A stretch of DNA of 64,000 nt, taken from positions 5,196,501 to 5,260,500 of the forward strand of contig NW_023503608.1 of the NCBI RefSeq assembly GCF_014529535.1, in the 5' to 3' direction. This DNA is from Bradysia coprophila (taxonomy: Eukaryota > Arthropoda > Insecta > Diptera > Sciaridae). The notes under the pieces are model-generated. The model worked only from the letters and a program-made list of their open reading frames with translations, was not told the DNA's origin and searched no databases. Each line of letters begins with the position of its first letter. The stretch's first letter is position 1. The position numbers were made by a program, and so were the translations under genes. This document shows positions 45,341-56,170 of the stretch, one piece after another.

Positions 45341-46760
45341 TAATGAATTTAAAAAAAATATTCAGAAATTTGTTGAGAATGACTTATATCTTATATTGCC
45401 TACAAAGAATGATGGTTACATTTAACGTTTTTCATAAAATTTCCTACACTTTTCAATCATAGTGTGCTCATCAAATTTTTCTGCCGTAAGACCTTGAGTA
45501 AAAAACATCATTTTTCTTCCTACTTGTTTCATGCACATTATCGAAAACATACCTATACGATTTACACACACTACGCAACAAAATCAAATTTCATCAAAGT
45601 AATCTTTTTCGATTGAGGCTATAATCAACAGTGTAAAATCCTGTTTTTCTGGGATAGCTTCCAGATCCTTCGTCCCACATAGCCCATCTCCGAACTTAGC
45701 CTCGGTATTTTACTTTCACAAATTAAAAAAAAAGATTCATTCAAATTGGTTGAAAATTACTCTAGTTATCGTGCCCTCAACGATTTTTTGTTACCCACAT
45801 TTAACGTTTTTCATACCATTTCATACATTTCAATCACAGTGAACTTTTTTGTTACCCACATATTTCGGTATTTTCTGGTGTAAGACCCTGACTTTCAGGC
45901 CAGGGGATAACAAGCTCGATAAATACTTTGCATTGTTTTAAAAATAAATGACATGAAAATGCAATCGGTTAGTTTACCGAAATGCAATCATAGAGTGATG
46001 CATATCAATACAATTATCTACTTAAAACAAGGCATTGTCCAAATATCGTACATATGTGCAGGCAGCAGATACTAGCCACAAAAAATGAAAATTCACTACT
46101 GAAAAAGTTATTTTCGGCTATTTTAACTGCAATATTACCGTTCGACAGAGTGAAAGTGGTTACAATCTGAAAAACAACAAATACTAGATAATGTGTGGGG
46201 GTATGAATCAGCAATGATGTTCAATGTAATTATATTGTATGGAAGGACAAGTTAACTATTACAGTATTACAATCAATTTGAGTATAGCTATCTAGCAAAG
46301 TTATTTTTAAACAGTGCAAAATTACATTCAGAACAAAAAATTGTTCAATGATATGCCTCGAAGACTTAAATGTTGTTTTTATAAATATTTTAGCTTCAAC
46401 AGTGTATTTTCAGTATATTTTTTAATGGACTATTTTCTTATGCATTATACCGCGAAAAGTCTTTTTCATGAGAGAATCTACTGTCAATTACCTGCAAAGT
46501 GCATCGTTTCGCGAACACATTCCTCGATCTATTTTGAAACGTAAACAGATGTAAACTTTAATTTGTGTTGATTTGAGGTTGGCTTTATCGCAAAATAACC
46601 CGATTCCTACCCCGCAGGCTTCAAGTTCTTTGGGGCCAACAAAGTCTCAACATTTAGACCAAGAAACTCAGGGACAAGAACAACAACCAAAACAAGATGC
46701 ACTGTTCAGCTTTGATTGGATAATAATGTACTCAAATTTTTAAAGTCCAAATGCTCAAAG

Positions 46761-46964
46761 CACGGCAGAGTAAAAGTAAACCAGGCAGGAGCGCTTGTTT
46801 GACTAGGGACCTGAATAATCTAGTAGCCCTATGTTTTTTGCAAATTAAATTTTTCAACTTATGTCAGTGTTCATTTGAGTTCATTTTGATACAGTGTATT
46901 AGGTCCCTCATTTGACGTTTCAATAATGAACCGCTCCTGCCAGGTTTACTTTTACTCTGCCGTG
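46761..46964. mobile_element. MITE, CACGGCAGAGTAAAAG ends
   Basis: 204 bp with near-perfect inverted ends of about 33 bp (CACGGCAGAGTAAAAGTAAA onwards). Flanked by CTCAAAG at 46754-46760 and 46965-46971; with a shared base the duplication could be read as 8 bp. Inner sequence contains a second imperfect inverted pair (GACTAGGGACCT, AGGTCCCTCAT). Non-coding. Confidence 0.8.
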
Positions 46965-47961
46965 CTCAAAGAGAATATGTAAAAAAAAGAAGCTAAATGG
47001 TATTAAGCAGTTATGCTCAATGCGGGCCGCTTGGGAAGAAGGCAAAGATAAGCATGATCATCCTAATCGTAATGCATCACCAGACATGAAAGAACATGCC
47101 ACTATATCGAAAAAATAATAGAACCGGAACCAGTAAGTTGGAAATAAAATCTTAATTATTCCTAAAGTTCCTTTCACTGATGAGCATAAAGGTTGAATCG
47201 CATTAGTGTGTTTATCTATTTGAATAACAACGACAACTTGGAGCAGTTATCTCATAGTCTGGGTCAAGCGTACTTTCAACGTCAGTCCGAAATTCCTCAA
47301 TCCTTTCTTTACCATCAAATGGCTGCTAGGAATTTCGCGCCGCGTCATTCACAATAATTGACAAAATGACACATTGCCTTGACTTGTTTCAAATAAATCT
47401 TTTCGAATGTTTGAAAATCTTGAAAAGCCAATTTGTGTCTTTATCCTACACTCAGGCAAAATTCCCTTCGAGAATTCCCAGTATGACCTGTGGTTGGTGA
47501 GGCGTTAAGCAAAAAGTGTACGATTCGACATTAATGTTTATCTCCTAATTAAGAAAGGGTTTGTTGCATCAGATGATGGGAAATGGTAACTTTCAATGGA
47601 GAAGTTGATACATAAAATACCTGATGAGATCGAGAGACGATTTTCATCTTTAGTGAGAAGGGTTAGTAAAGAGAGGAATTCGGTGTTCCACAAAGGTTTA
47701 CTGATGTTTTAAACAAATGCCTAGTGATTTAAAGGACACAGTAATTGAAACTGCGTTAAAATAGTATATTATTATCATATAGGGGGACTCCCCTTATGTG
47801 ATGATATACTGCTTTATCGTATGATGAAAGCAAGACAACGAAATGGAGGAATGACAATTTCCTCTGAAAATTTGAAGTATAATGAGTATAATTTAGACCT
47901 CTAGGGACCTATAACGATGGCGTCACAACATAGCGCGAATACGATAAAACAAAATTAAGAC

Positions 47962-48147
47962 CAAAGCACCTAGCAGGGTAATAGAAAAAAATAAATTAGT
48001 ACTTTAATCGAAGTATACGAATATTTCCATACCTTTTTTCTTAATGTCATTGCAAAATTACCATTGAGGCTGCTAATGGTATTATTGGTATCAAAATACT
48101 ACTCTATTTGACGTGTAAAAACCCCTATTACCCTGCTAGGTGCTTTG
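47962..48147. mobile_element. MITE, CAAAGCACC family, 7-bp target duplication
   Basis: 186 bp; ends CAAAGCACCTAGCAGGGTAA and its complement; TTAAGAC at 47955-47961 and 48148-48154. About 95% identical by eye to 20767-20954, so recently mobile. Confidence 0.85.
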
Positions 48148-48537
48148 TTAAGACTGAATTTGAATGAACTTGTGCAATTTTAATGATTTTCTTATGATGC
48201 GTATGATGTTAAATATTTTCCTTCTGGTGTAAAAATAGCGCAGCTAAATAAATGGTTATCTCAATCTTCTTATCTTAAAAATTGTAAAATAATTCTTCTC
48301 ATAAAACTTCCATTTTGGCCCTGGAAACACTGGAATTATCTCCCATTTTATAATGTCATTGTGTGCTGGCAAAATTAATCGCTGCAAATGTTTGTACAGA
48401 TTCAAAAACACCTTTATTCATTCGATCGTACTAGGTAGTGAGGTCACGACTTATTTATTTTAGCGTTCCTGGTTCGTGAGTGGAATTTTTTTTTGTTCTG
48501 CCACAGCAGCATTAATTCGTCAAAGTGATTCGAGTCG

Positions 48538-48543
48538 ATCAGT
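48538..48543 (+). promoter_or_regulatory. initiator-like TCAGTT
   Basis: TCAGTT about 16-21 nt before the cupin ATG fits the arthropod initiator consensus. No TATA box is evident 30 bp upstream. Confidence 0.35.
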
Positions 48544-48558
48544 TCAATTTGAAAAGAC

Positions 48559-49319
48559 ATGAAATTTCTTGTTATAATTACTCTCTTACTCACTGGAGTG
48601 TGCGGTACGTGCGAAAGAAAGATTAAATTTCTGAATTCTAGACGAACATCAGTCGCGTTCTATTTTTCGTATTTTAGCTACACCGGTTTCACCTATCGAT
48701 TTCCTGACTGCATTCATCAATGGTCTGTTAGGTGTCCCTTCCACACAAAATAACAGCACAGTCTATGCGGTGCCTATCGATTCTCCAGAGACAACCGTCA
48801 GCAATAATGAAACTCAACCCGAAATTAAGTACGCCACCATCTGGGCAGATGATGATGGCGCAACGCATGTCGGATATTGCAAAATCGAAGGACTCCAATT
48901 TAATAGTTATGCTCCACCGGCGGCACCACAATGGTTCGGTTTATCGCCCGACAAAATTGAAAGTATTTCCTTTGCTGCATTGCCGGTAGGATATGTCGGT
49001 GACTGGCATCACGCTCCGGGACCACAGTGGGTCATTGTACTATCTGGAAGATGGTCCGTTGAAACGACTGACGGCAGCATATTAGAGCAGGGTCCCGGCG
49101 AATTCCAGTTCAACGCAGATAGCACATCTCGTCCACGTCCTGATGATGATCGGGTGGGCCACATAACACGGCAAGTGGGTGAGTGTAATAATGATTACCG
49201 GCATGAAACTACATAATGTACGGACTATGCTTGAAGGTACTGAGCCAAATTTGCAACTGATAGTCAAACTCAAGGCCAATACTGATATCAGTCGCACCAG
49301 AGGTAGATGTGCATACTGA
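48559..49319 (+). CDS. secreted cupin-fold protein, 209 aa
   Basis: Three exons: 48559-48604, 48678-49178, 49237-49319, introns 73 and 58 nt, total 630 nt in frame. Residues 1-16 (MKFLVIITLLLTGVCA) are a clear signal peptide; the spliced first intron splits it from the mature part. Potential N-glycosylation sites lie near 40 (NNST) and 59 (NET). The cupin core spans about 115-182: GYVGDWHHAPGPQWVIVLSG (120-139), then LEQGPGEF (151-158) and H177. The classic metal motif HxH...E is only partly kept (W-H-H, with Gln where Glu is usual), so metal binding is uncertain. The WH.AP..QWVI.LSG form is common in bacterial single-domain cupins, so a transferred bacterial gene that gained introns and a signal peptide is possible. 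The substrate is unknown. AATAAA at 49424. Confidence 0.82.
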
Positions 49320-49423
49320 GGAAAGTGACGGATGCATATTAAAATGAAACGCATTTTGCTGATTGGCATGTCATATAATGGCGATTAGAAATATCTAGAC
49401 TGTTTAAACAAGAATTGTAAGTC

Positions 49424-49429
49424 AATAAA
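49424..49429 (+). terminator. poly(A) signal of the cupin gene
   Basis: AATAAA 105 nt after the stop codon; the nearest canonical signal. Confidence 0.5.
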
Positions 49430-49631
49430 AACTATTTTACATTGCCAATTGAATACTGAACACTTCATGGTAAGTCAACCACTGAATGGACTGAGGAGAA
49501 TACACGCGGTAATATGAATTTGAAATTTTATTGCAAAGCTTAGTCAACACTACGTCCTGTACAACACAGTAGTAGATTGAGCAATGAGCATTTTGCCTCA
49601 GCATCTTAGCCAAATTTTATGATTTTCAAGT

Positions 49632-49890
49632 GTCAATGCATATTGCAAGCGATTTGGTTGATTTTAAACTGGTTGATCGGGAGACTCCAATCGAAGTGTT
49701 CGGCCAAAATTTTTCAACAAAATCCTTCGTAAGTGGTGATGTTCAACCGAACATCGTATGTCAATGTGGATTGTAAAGTTATTCGATTTTGAATTCGTTG
49801 ACCGGGAGACTCCAATCGAAGTGTTCGGTCAATATGTAAAAAAAAAATCTTTGTTCGACGATATTGGTGGCAGGGACTGGGAAATTTCCA
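49632..49890. repeat. diverged direct repeat of about 124 bp
   Basis: GAGACTCCAATCGAAGTGTT occurs at 49681 and 49805 within longer similar units (GTCAATG start, GTTGATCGGGAGACT), and a third weak copy (CAAACGAAATGTTCAGTCA) follows near 49890. It borders the virus-like segment and may belong to it. Confidence 0.65.
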
Positions 49891-50429
49891 AACGAAATGT
49901 TCAGTCACCTGGTTGACGACATTCAGACGGGTGAGTCTTCAAAAACCAATTATTGTTAGTAAACAAAAAATTATTTTGTCCGTGCACCGGCCCACTACTT
50001 GTATGCAGTAGCAGCGGTAGTGTTACGATGAAACAGGCGTTGACGGAATCGCCGGAATTATGGGAGGACGAAGAGTACGATTTGACGCAGTTTTTGCAAG
50101 GTCTAAAGTTATTTGGCGTTTTGTTTTTGGTTCGTTTTGTTTAGCTGTTTTGATGTGTTTTTGTATCGCTCGCATTAAATAAACGTTTGAGAATTCAACC
50201 CAATTTTTTCGTTCAAATTTGAGTAATCGAAGTTTTTGAAGCTTCATTGCATTCAATGAATCGGCAGATTTTAAATAAATAGCCCAGTGACTTTCCAATA
50301 CAGCTATTCAGCAGAAGAAAAACTTAATTAACGTATATGGTACAATCGTTTTTTATAGATATTTGGTGGCCCTGAAAAAGGCCGATTGTTTAGAGAATGT
50401 CCGTTGTGTATTGTCATCGATTTATTGTT

Positions 50430-51137
50430 TTATGCTTTCGGGATAAAAGCTGTTTTTGTGCCATCGGGATACGTTACGAACCGAAAATACACGGTTTTCG
50501 ATTGAAATATCCAAAGCTCATACTGGGCACCACTCTGCACAACTGCTTCGCGTTTTCGATCGACATCTTTGTTTGTGCCATAGGTGAACCACGACTTCAC
50601 CTCGTACATGACGTTACCGACCTGGGCATCGGGGAAGTATGTGTGAATTTTACCCTGGACGTCATTGTAAGTGAAAGTCGTTGTTTCGATGTCCGATTCC
50701 GCCATTGTTTTGAGCAACACCGCGTAGAGCCTGTCTTCGTAGCCTTGGTATACTGCCTTTTTACCTGATGGCCAGACATACTCTTTCGATGCAAAAGCGG
50801 ATCGAAGTGTTTTGGCTCTGATAATCGGATTTTGTGCGACATGCGGCACACCATAGCGTTGCATATTAGTCGTCTCACGTCGCCGCTTAGCTTCGCCGTT
50901 ACACGTGCAGTTGAATTGGTTATTGCTGTGTTTGTGCCGTGCTGCAACTTTAGCAAATTGTCGTGTCAATGAATGTCCGTTCGTGCATAGCGTACGAAAT
51001 TGACAAGTAACCAATTTTCCGAGCAGCTTGACATCCACAATGTTGTTCGAGTTTCGGAATATCTGTTCCACTCGACGTCGCTGTTTTAATGCCCAGTTAC
51101 ATTTTTTCGAACAAAAGCGTCTTCTAGGTGGCAGCAC
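50430..51137 (-). CDS. viral/phage-type PD-(D/E)xK nuclease frame (fossil candidate)
   Basis: An open frame of about 235 codons on the minus strand; no clear start was found. The N-terminus has a zinc-ribbon-like Cys pattern (FCSKKCNWALKQRR). The middle has MQRYGVPHVAQNP, the kind of module repeated in homing-type nucleases of phages and large DNA viruses. The C-terminal half carries the nuclease signature: YEDR (E), FPDAQV (PD) and YEVKSW (ExK), in the right order and spacing. Such proteins cut DNA in mobile introns or viral genomes. It is not an expected insect gene, so an integrated viral segment is inferred. Confidence 0.6.
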   Translation of the reverse strand: MLPPRRRFCSKKCNWALKQRRRVEQIFRNSNNIVDVKLLGKLVTCQFRTLCTNGHSLTRQFAKVAARHKHSNNQFNCTCNGEAKRRRETTNMQRYGVPHVAQNPIIRAKTLRSAFASKEYVWPSGKKAVYQGYEDRLYAVLLKTMAESDIETTTFTYNDVQGKIHTYFPDAQVGNVMYEVKSWFTYGTNKDVDRKREAVVQSGAQYELWIFQSKTVYFRFVTYPDGTKTAFIPKA

Positions 51138-51333
51138 GATTCCACAATATTAACAATTTTCACGAAACTGATACACTCTCGCATTGAAAATTTTTAAGTA
51201 AATAGAAGAAAATGACAGTCACAAAAACAGACATTGTTTCCGAGAGGGACTGATGCTTGCTGACCTTAATGAAAAGCTACTTCCACTCGTCTACTTGGTT
51301 CGTTAAAGTGTTTCCGAAAGTTTTTTTCCCAAA

Positions 51334-51549
51334 ATGAGCCGATTTTTTTTTTGTACGAAGTGCGGCGCACACTACAACTGTAGTACAGATCTGTGCGACG
51401 GTACTGTCGAGGAGATGATTTCGACCGTATGCGAATACTGCGAGGAAACGTTTTTAAGGCTCGAGTCGGAGAATATTTGCGGCCATTGTTATTTTGAGCA
51501 CACTCCGACCGCAGCAGATATTTTGCGTGCAGAAATCGAATTGTGTTGA
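51334..51549 (+). CDS. small Cys-rich, zinc-binding-like frame, 71 aa
   Basis: ATG at 51334, stop at 51547-51549. Paired cysteines (CTKCG, CEYCEETF, CGHCYFEH) suggest one or two zinc ribbons; the C-terminus is acidic. Not recognised. It starts about 200 bp from the nuclease frame and points away from it, an arrangement usual in compact viral genomes. Treated as part of the virus-like segment. Confidence 0.45.
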   Translation: MSRFFFCTKCGAHYNCSTDLCDGTVEEMISTVCEYCEETFLRLESENICGHCYFEHTPTAADILRAEIELC

Positions 51550-52499
51550 TCGGTTTGTTGCTTAGACGAATTATTATGTATGATTAGTCTAAAGTTTGTT
51601 GTAACTCGGTTTAGCCAATCTTGACATCGTTGTTTAGCATACCCAAAACCACAGAGAAAAGAGAATCCTGCTGGAGAATAGAATGTCATTGTGACTCCAC
51701 TTTTTTTTTGATGTCTACTGCGTTTTACAATCTCGGAACATGCACAATATTTACAACAATAGAGAAGTGAGGCTTGTTCACAGGGCCTATTTTAAGGAAA
51801 TTAAATTTCCAAAAATTCTTAAATTTTTTCATCTCTTTTCGTCATTTTATCTAAAAACACAACAGATTGCATCGTAAATGTTGTTTTTACTGCCTTTTTA
51901 GTTGTTTTTCATGTATTTGAGCTTATATTAACTGATTACTTTGGAATAAGATATAACAGAAAACAAAATTTAGAAATTTTAAGATTTTTTTTTGAAATTT
52001 GTGAAATTTTGGAAATTTTTTGGAAATTAAATTCCTTAAATTAGGCCCTGCTTGTTCAACGACAGTGACGATCGATAAGGTCGAGTATGGTATGGAAGAT
52101 TAGGTCAAGTTAGTACTGGTATGGCAATATTGGAAGCAGCTAATGGAAATAGAGTCTTTTGTCACTGTTGCAAATAGTTCGGGTGAAGATGCTCTCATGA
52201 CAGACTAACCGTTATTTGGAAATGTTCAGTTCGTACCTTGTTTATACAAAATCCCCTATTTCACCTAATTCAAATAAATGCGTCTTTGTTAAGTACCCCA
52301 ATTATTGAATGTTTTTAGCAGCAGAAGGGAAATCGAAATTTCAAAACCATCCAATAAGTCCACATGATCTTGTGTATTTTGTTATTTTTAAATTAAAACG
52401 ATTTCTAAACAAAAAATGATGAGTGCCAAAATTAATAAATTATATTTTGCACATAGGACCAACATTATCCGAATTTTAATTCCTTATCGACGCTACCCT
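51550..52499. other. intergenic with a hAT MITE
   Basis: Between the virus-like segment and the 3' end of windei. Apart from the MITE at 51781-52050, nothing is recognised. Confidence 0.5.
51781..52050. mobile_element. hAT-type MITE, CAGGGCCTA ends
   Basis: 270 bp, ends CAGGGCCTATTTTAAGGAAA and near-complement CTTAAATTAGGCCCTG, with a perfect 8-bp duplication CTTGTTCA (51773-51780 and 52051-52058). The interior is AT-rich and non-coding. Confidence 0.88.
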
Positions 52500-55400
52500 C
52501 TAGGTCCATGTCTTTGGCAAGCTGAATATACCGTATCGACTGTGTTCGTCAACCGCACGGACTGCGAAATGGTACTGCTGGCCCTCTTGGAATTGTGTTA
52601 GCGTAACAGCCATCGGTAGTAGCATAGCCTTAACGTCGCCAACATGACGCCATGTTTCCGGTGAAGGAGCTGCGGATGTTTCTTGGTAGGCATAAATTTG
52701 ATAACTTGCAACTACGGCATGTTGATCCGTAATTTCATCCATCGTCCACGATATGACGATACCCGTCTCAATTTTGTTGATACGAATGATTGGACGCGGT
52801 GGTATTAACTTCCAGTACGGATTTGTCGGTTGATTGTTAGGATATGGTAGTGGGGCTGGATGTTGGCGACGTTGAACCGGTGTTAGTGTTGTTGCTGGTT
52901 GTTGCTTTCTGGCCAGTTGAACAATTTGTCCCGTTGTTCCATTTGATTTTGGTGCAATGGGAACTGGAATATCAAAAAACAAGAAGAAAATATAACTTGT
53001 TTGTCGGGTGGCTAGACAAGCTTTGACTCACCGTAAGCACCCCCAACTTTATGCATCGACGCTAGTCGATTTTGCTGAACCATTTGCAGTTGTGCTTGAG
53101 GTGTGCCCGGTTTCACAGTTACGAAATTTACTTTACCTTGTCCTACTACCGTTTTGTTACCGTGATTGTTTGGAATAGCAACCAGAGCGGGCGGATTAGT
53201 GCCATTTTGCGCAACACGTTTGGAATCTTCTTCGTCGGTCAGATCGATCAGATTGTTCATTGACGACGATGCGGTTGATGATCGCGTAATTGATGTGTTC
53301 GCAATTTTCGACTGACTACTGTACAATGTGGTGTTGGATCCGGGAGTCATGCTTATTGTAGATATCCGCGTTGGAGTCATTTTCTTAAGAATTACCGGCG
53401 GCACTCGTCTTTCTGCTGGTGCAGGGTTTTTAGGACTGAAATAAAGTAAAATTTAGAGTATCTGCAGTGCGCTTATGTTAAACGCAAAAGCTTACCTAGA
53501 GTTTTGCATTTGATTTGTCGCTACTGGTGAGAACTGTTTCCTGATGTTTCCGGGTTGTCTTAAATTATTATTCGGACTGTTGTTTTGAATTAATTGTTGC
53601 TTCAGTAGATTATTTTGCCCTTGTTGTTGCTGCTGCTGTGGATGGAATTGATTGCGTTGCTGCATTTGAACCTCATTTCGTCTTGCTAGCATCATGTTTT
53701 GTCTCATGATTTGCTGCTGCTGTTGAATATTTGCATTCGGGTCGTTAGGCCGCTGAGGTAGAACCTTACGTCGATTCTTCGCCAAAGCTGCATTTTGTTG
53801 AGCAAGCACTGCATTATTGGCTTGTGCGGCAGGTGGTGGTGGTTTCTGTACAGTGATTTCTTTGCGCGGTAAACTAACTTGCAGACCGACTGCTCGAGTA
53901 ATTTTAACTGGTGTAACAACACTTTGATTTTTCAGTTCCATGTCTTTGATGACACGTTGATGCACCATTTCTAAATCACGATACTGTTTGCTTAATTCTT
54001 GATATTTAGTACTGAACGATTGTAGTTTGCTTTCCTGTTTCTCGATTTTATTTCTCATGTCCGCGTAGTCGGATTTATGAACAATCACTTCGACGCATTT
54101 CTGTATCAAGAGTTCTTCGAGGTCGTTACGGGTCATTTTGTCGAAATTTTTCTTGAATGTTCGCACAAAATCCAGTGAAAATGCTGTTGGACTCAGGGTC
54201 TTTTGAGGAGCTGGATCCAATGTAAATTTCGATGGAGCCTTAGTTCTTGTCTCACTAGTTTCATCATTTTTCTCAACCGATGTTTCAGCTTCTTTTTCGA
54301 TGACTGCATCTTTCTGACTGCTTGATACTTCCGAGTCATTTTCGGGATGAACAGTACTTTCAACTTCAGCACCACTTGTTGTATCAACAGTTTCATCACA
54401 CAAATCTTTTGCTATCGCTTGAGTGTCGAGAATTAAAATTTTAGCTTTTTGAACTGGTTCCTGAATTTTAGGTGCCGTTGACACCTGTGAATCTTCTGCC
54501 TTTTCCGTTTGTTTCGTTTCACCCACAATCAAGACATCATCATCATCATCTTTGTTGGTGTCACTTTCCTTTTGAACATTGTTGTCGGTGGAATCTAACG
54601 CGGTGACGTCGTTGCTCTCATCAGCAATATCGATGTCGTTGTCAACACACATTGTATCTTCCGTCACACCAACGTTGTCACTATTGCTCGAAGTTTCTTC
54701 AATGCGTTTTTTCTTGTTTTCAGGCGCATCGATCTCAGAATCACATTTACGTTTACCAACAGGCTCAGGAGATTTCGCTATATTTGCGTCAATGCTAATG
54801 CTTTCTTCGTTCGCCTTTTCTAAACCGTCCGAAGATGTTTGATCGACTGCTTCATCGGTACCGACATTTTCGTCTTCAATTTCTTTTTTCACTGATTCGA
54901 CAGGTTCTACCTCTTCCTGCTTGCATGTAACGTTCACGTCGATTTCTACTTTCGGTTCCTTAATGACTTCATCGGACGGAACATTCGCATCGCCAGCATC
55001 ATCCATTATATGGAGTTCACCATCGTGTTTGAATTTAATGTCCGCACCGGAGCTCATCTCTGGAGTTAATGCACCGCTCTCACTCATATTGCTGTTATCA
55101 TTCGACGATTGAACAATCAGCTGTTGTTCCAGCTTTTCATCTTCATTGAAATCATGGGCAACTGTGTCTTCCTTTTCCAACACTTCACTAGTCATGGATT
55201 CGTGTTCGGAGCTACGCGGTGAATCTATCATTTCTTCCAGTAAGTTGTTGTCGTTATCATCATCAACTTTTGATGCGCTTACGGTGCAATCTGTTTCCAA
55301 TTCAATAGCCGTTGATTCAACAGATTTTTCCTCCACTTTTCGATCAACAATTTCCGTCTCTTTTTCACTGGGATCTTCTGTCGATACAGGACTTTCGTGA

Positions 55401-56170
55401 TCGTCAACTTCCATTTGTTCAACGCTAGCCGCTTCACTGCTATCCTCGATCGATGTTTCAGCCGCTTTTTCTGGAATAGTCTTCGAATTTTCCTCTCCAT
55501 CCGCTGACTCATCAACAGGCTTCGAATCAGTTACTTCTGTACTCGTGACAGCATCACCTTTACTCTCGGTTTCGGTATTGTCCTCATCCAGTAGGCATTC
55601 CTCATCCAATTCTTCTTGGTCCAAATCGTTGGTAATCTCATCCAAGAGCGCATTTTCATCAATCACTTCATTGACAGCCTCGTCAACCAACTCATCTCCT
55701 ATCAATTCAGTGATGTTTTCCTTTCCATTTTCCACAACTTCACTGGACAAGAATCTATCAAGCAAACTCATCTTTTCCTCATCTTCAGTCTGTTCGACGG
55801 GAAAGAAATCTTTGAGATCAGCAACAACATCGGTTTGTTTGTCATTACTACCGGTCTCACTGATTGTACCATTTTGTTTCTTATCCGAATAATCATCATC
55901 AGCGACTTTCATTTGATTGTCTGTAAGGTAATAGATTTATTAAAACGAACCGTTCAATACCTAAGATGTCTGTTGCAATTTTTTACCTTTGTCTAACAAA
56001 TCCAACACTTCATCTTTTAAAGTCTCACTTTTTGAATTTTTGCTAGAATGGTCGTCCTCGCTATCAGAATAATTTAGCACCATTTCTTCGTCTTCGTCGC
56101 TTACTGTTGGTGCTGAGGATTTAACTGCTAGATGTCGAAATTCCTGGGCTGATTCATGTATGTCCATCAT
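52500..56170 (-). CDS. wde: windei / ATF7IP orthologue, SETDB1 cofactor
   Basis: Four coding exons on the minus strand: 55987-56170, 53496-55920, 53032-53435, 52500-52963; introns 66, 60 and 68 nt; total 3477 nt, 1158 aa. The coding start is taken as the ATG at 56170; exon 2 is open to its acceptor at 56197, so a further 5' coding exon is possible. Residues about 30-620 are acidic and low-complexity. Residues about 637-730 (FVRTFKKNFDKMTRNDLEEL, then IQKCVEVIVHKSDYADMRNKI) form the coiled coil that in flies and mammals binds the H3K9 methyltransferase Eggless/SETDB1. Gln-rich tracts follow (about 780-860). The last about 100 residues (IIRINKIETGIVISW, YQIYAYQE, MAVTLTQFQEGQQYHFAVRA) are the FN3 domain typical of ATF7IP. 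Role: stabilises and directs SETDB1 for heterochromatin and germline silencing. Confidence 0.92.

Larger units (their letters stand above)
44398..48558. other. intergenic repeat-rich stretch
   Basis: No gene supported. Two copies of a segment containing CGGCCCTCGCTTCGCTCTGG lie at about 44745-44850 and 45245-45340. ACATTTAACGTTTTTCATA repeats lie at about 45417 and 45798. MITEs lie at 46761-46964 and 47962-48147. The last 100 bp before the cupin gene hold its promoter. Confidence 0.5.
49632..51550. other. possible endogenous DNA-virus segment (fossil)
   Basis: A block of about 1.9 kb with the 124-bp repeats, a viral-type PD-(D/E)xK nuclease frame on the minus strand (50430-51137) and a small Cys-rich frame on the plus strand (51334-51549). 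It looks richer in G+C than its flanks and its frames lack introns. Family cannot be named; a large DNA virus is the best guess. It looks partial. Its age is unclear, but the frames are still open, which suggests it is not ancient. Confidence 0.4.

Noticed and set aside
54579-55892. Several Ser-rich plus-strand frames
   Set aside because: Antisense shadows of the acidic low-complexity part of windei.
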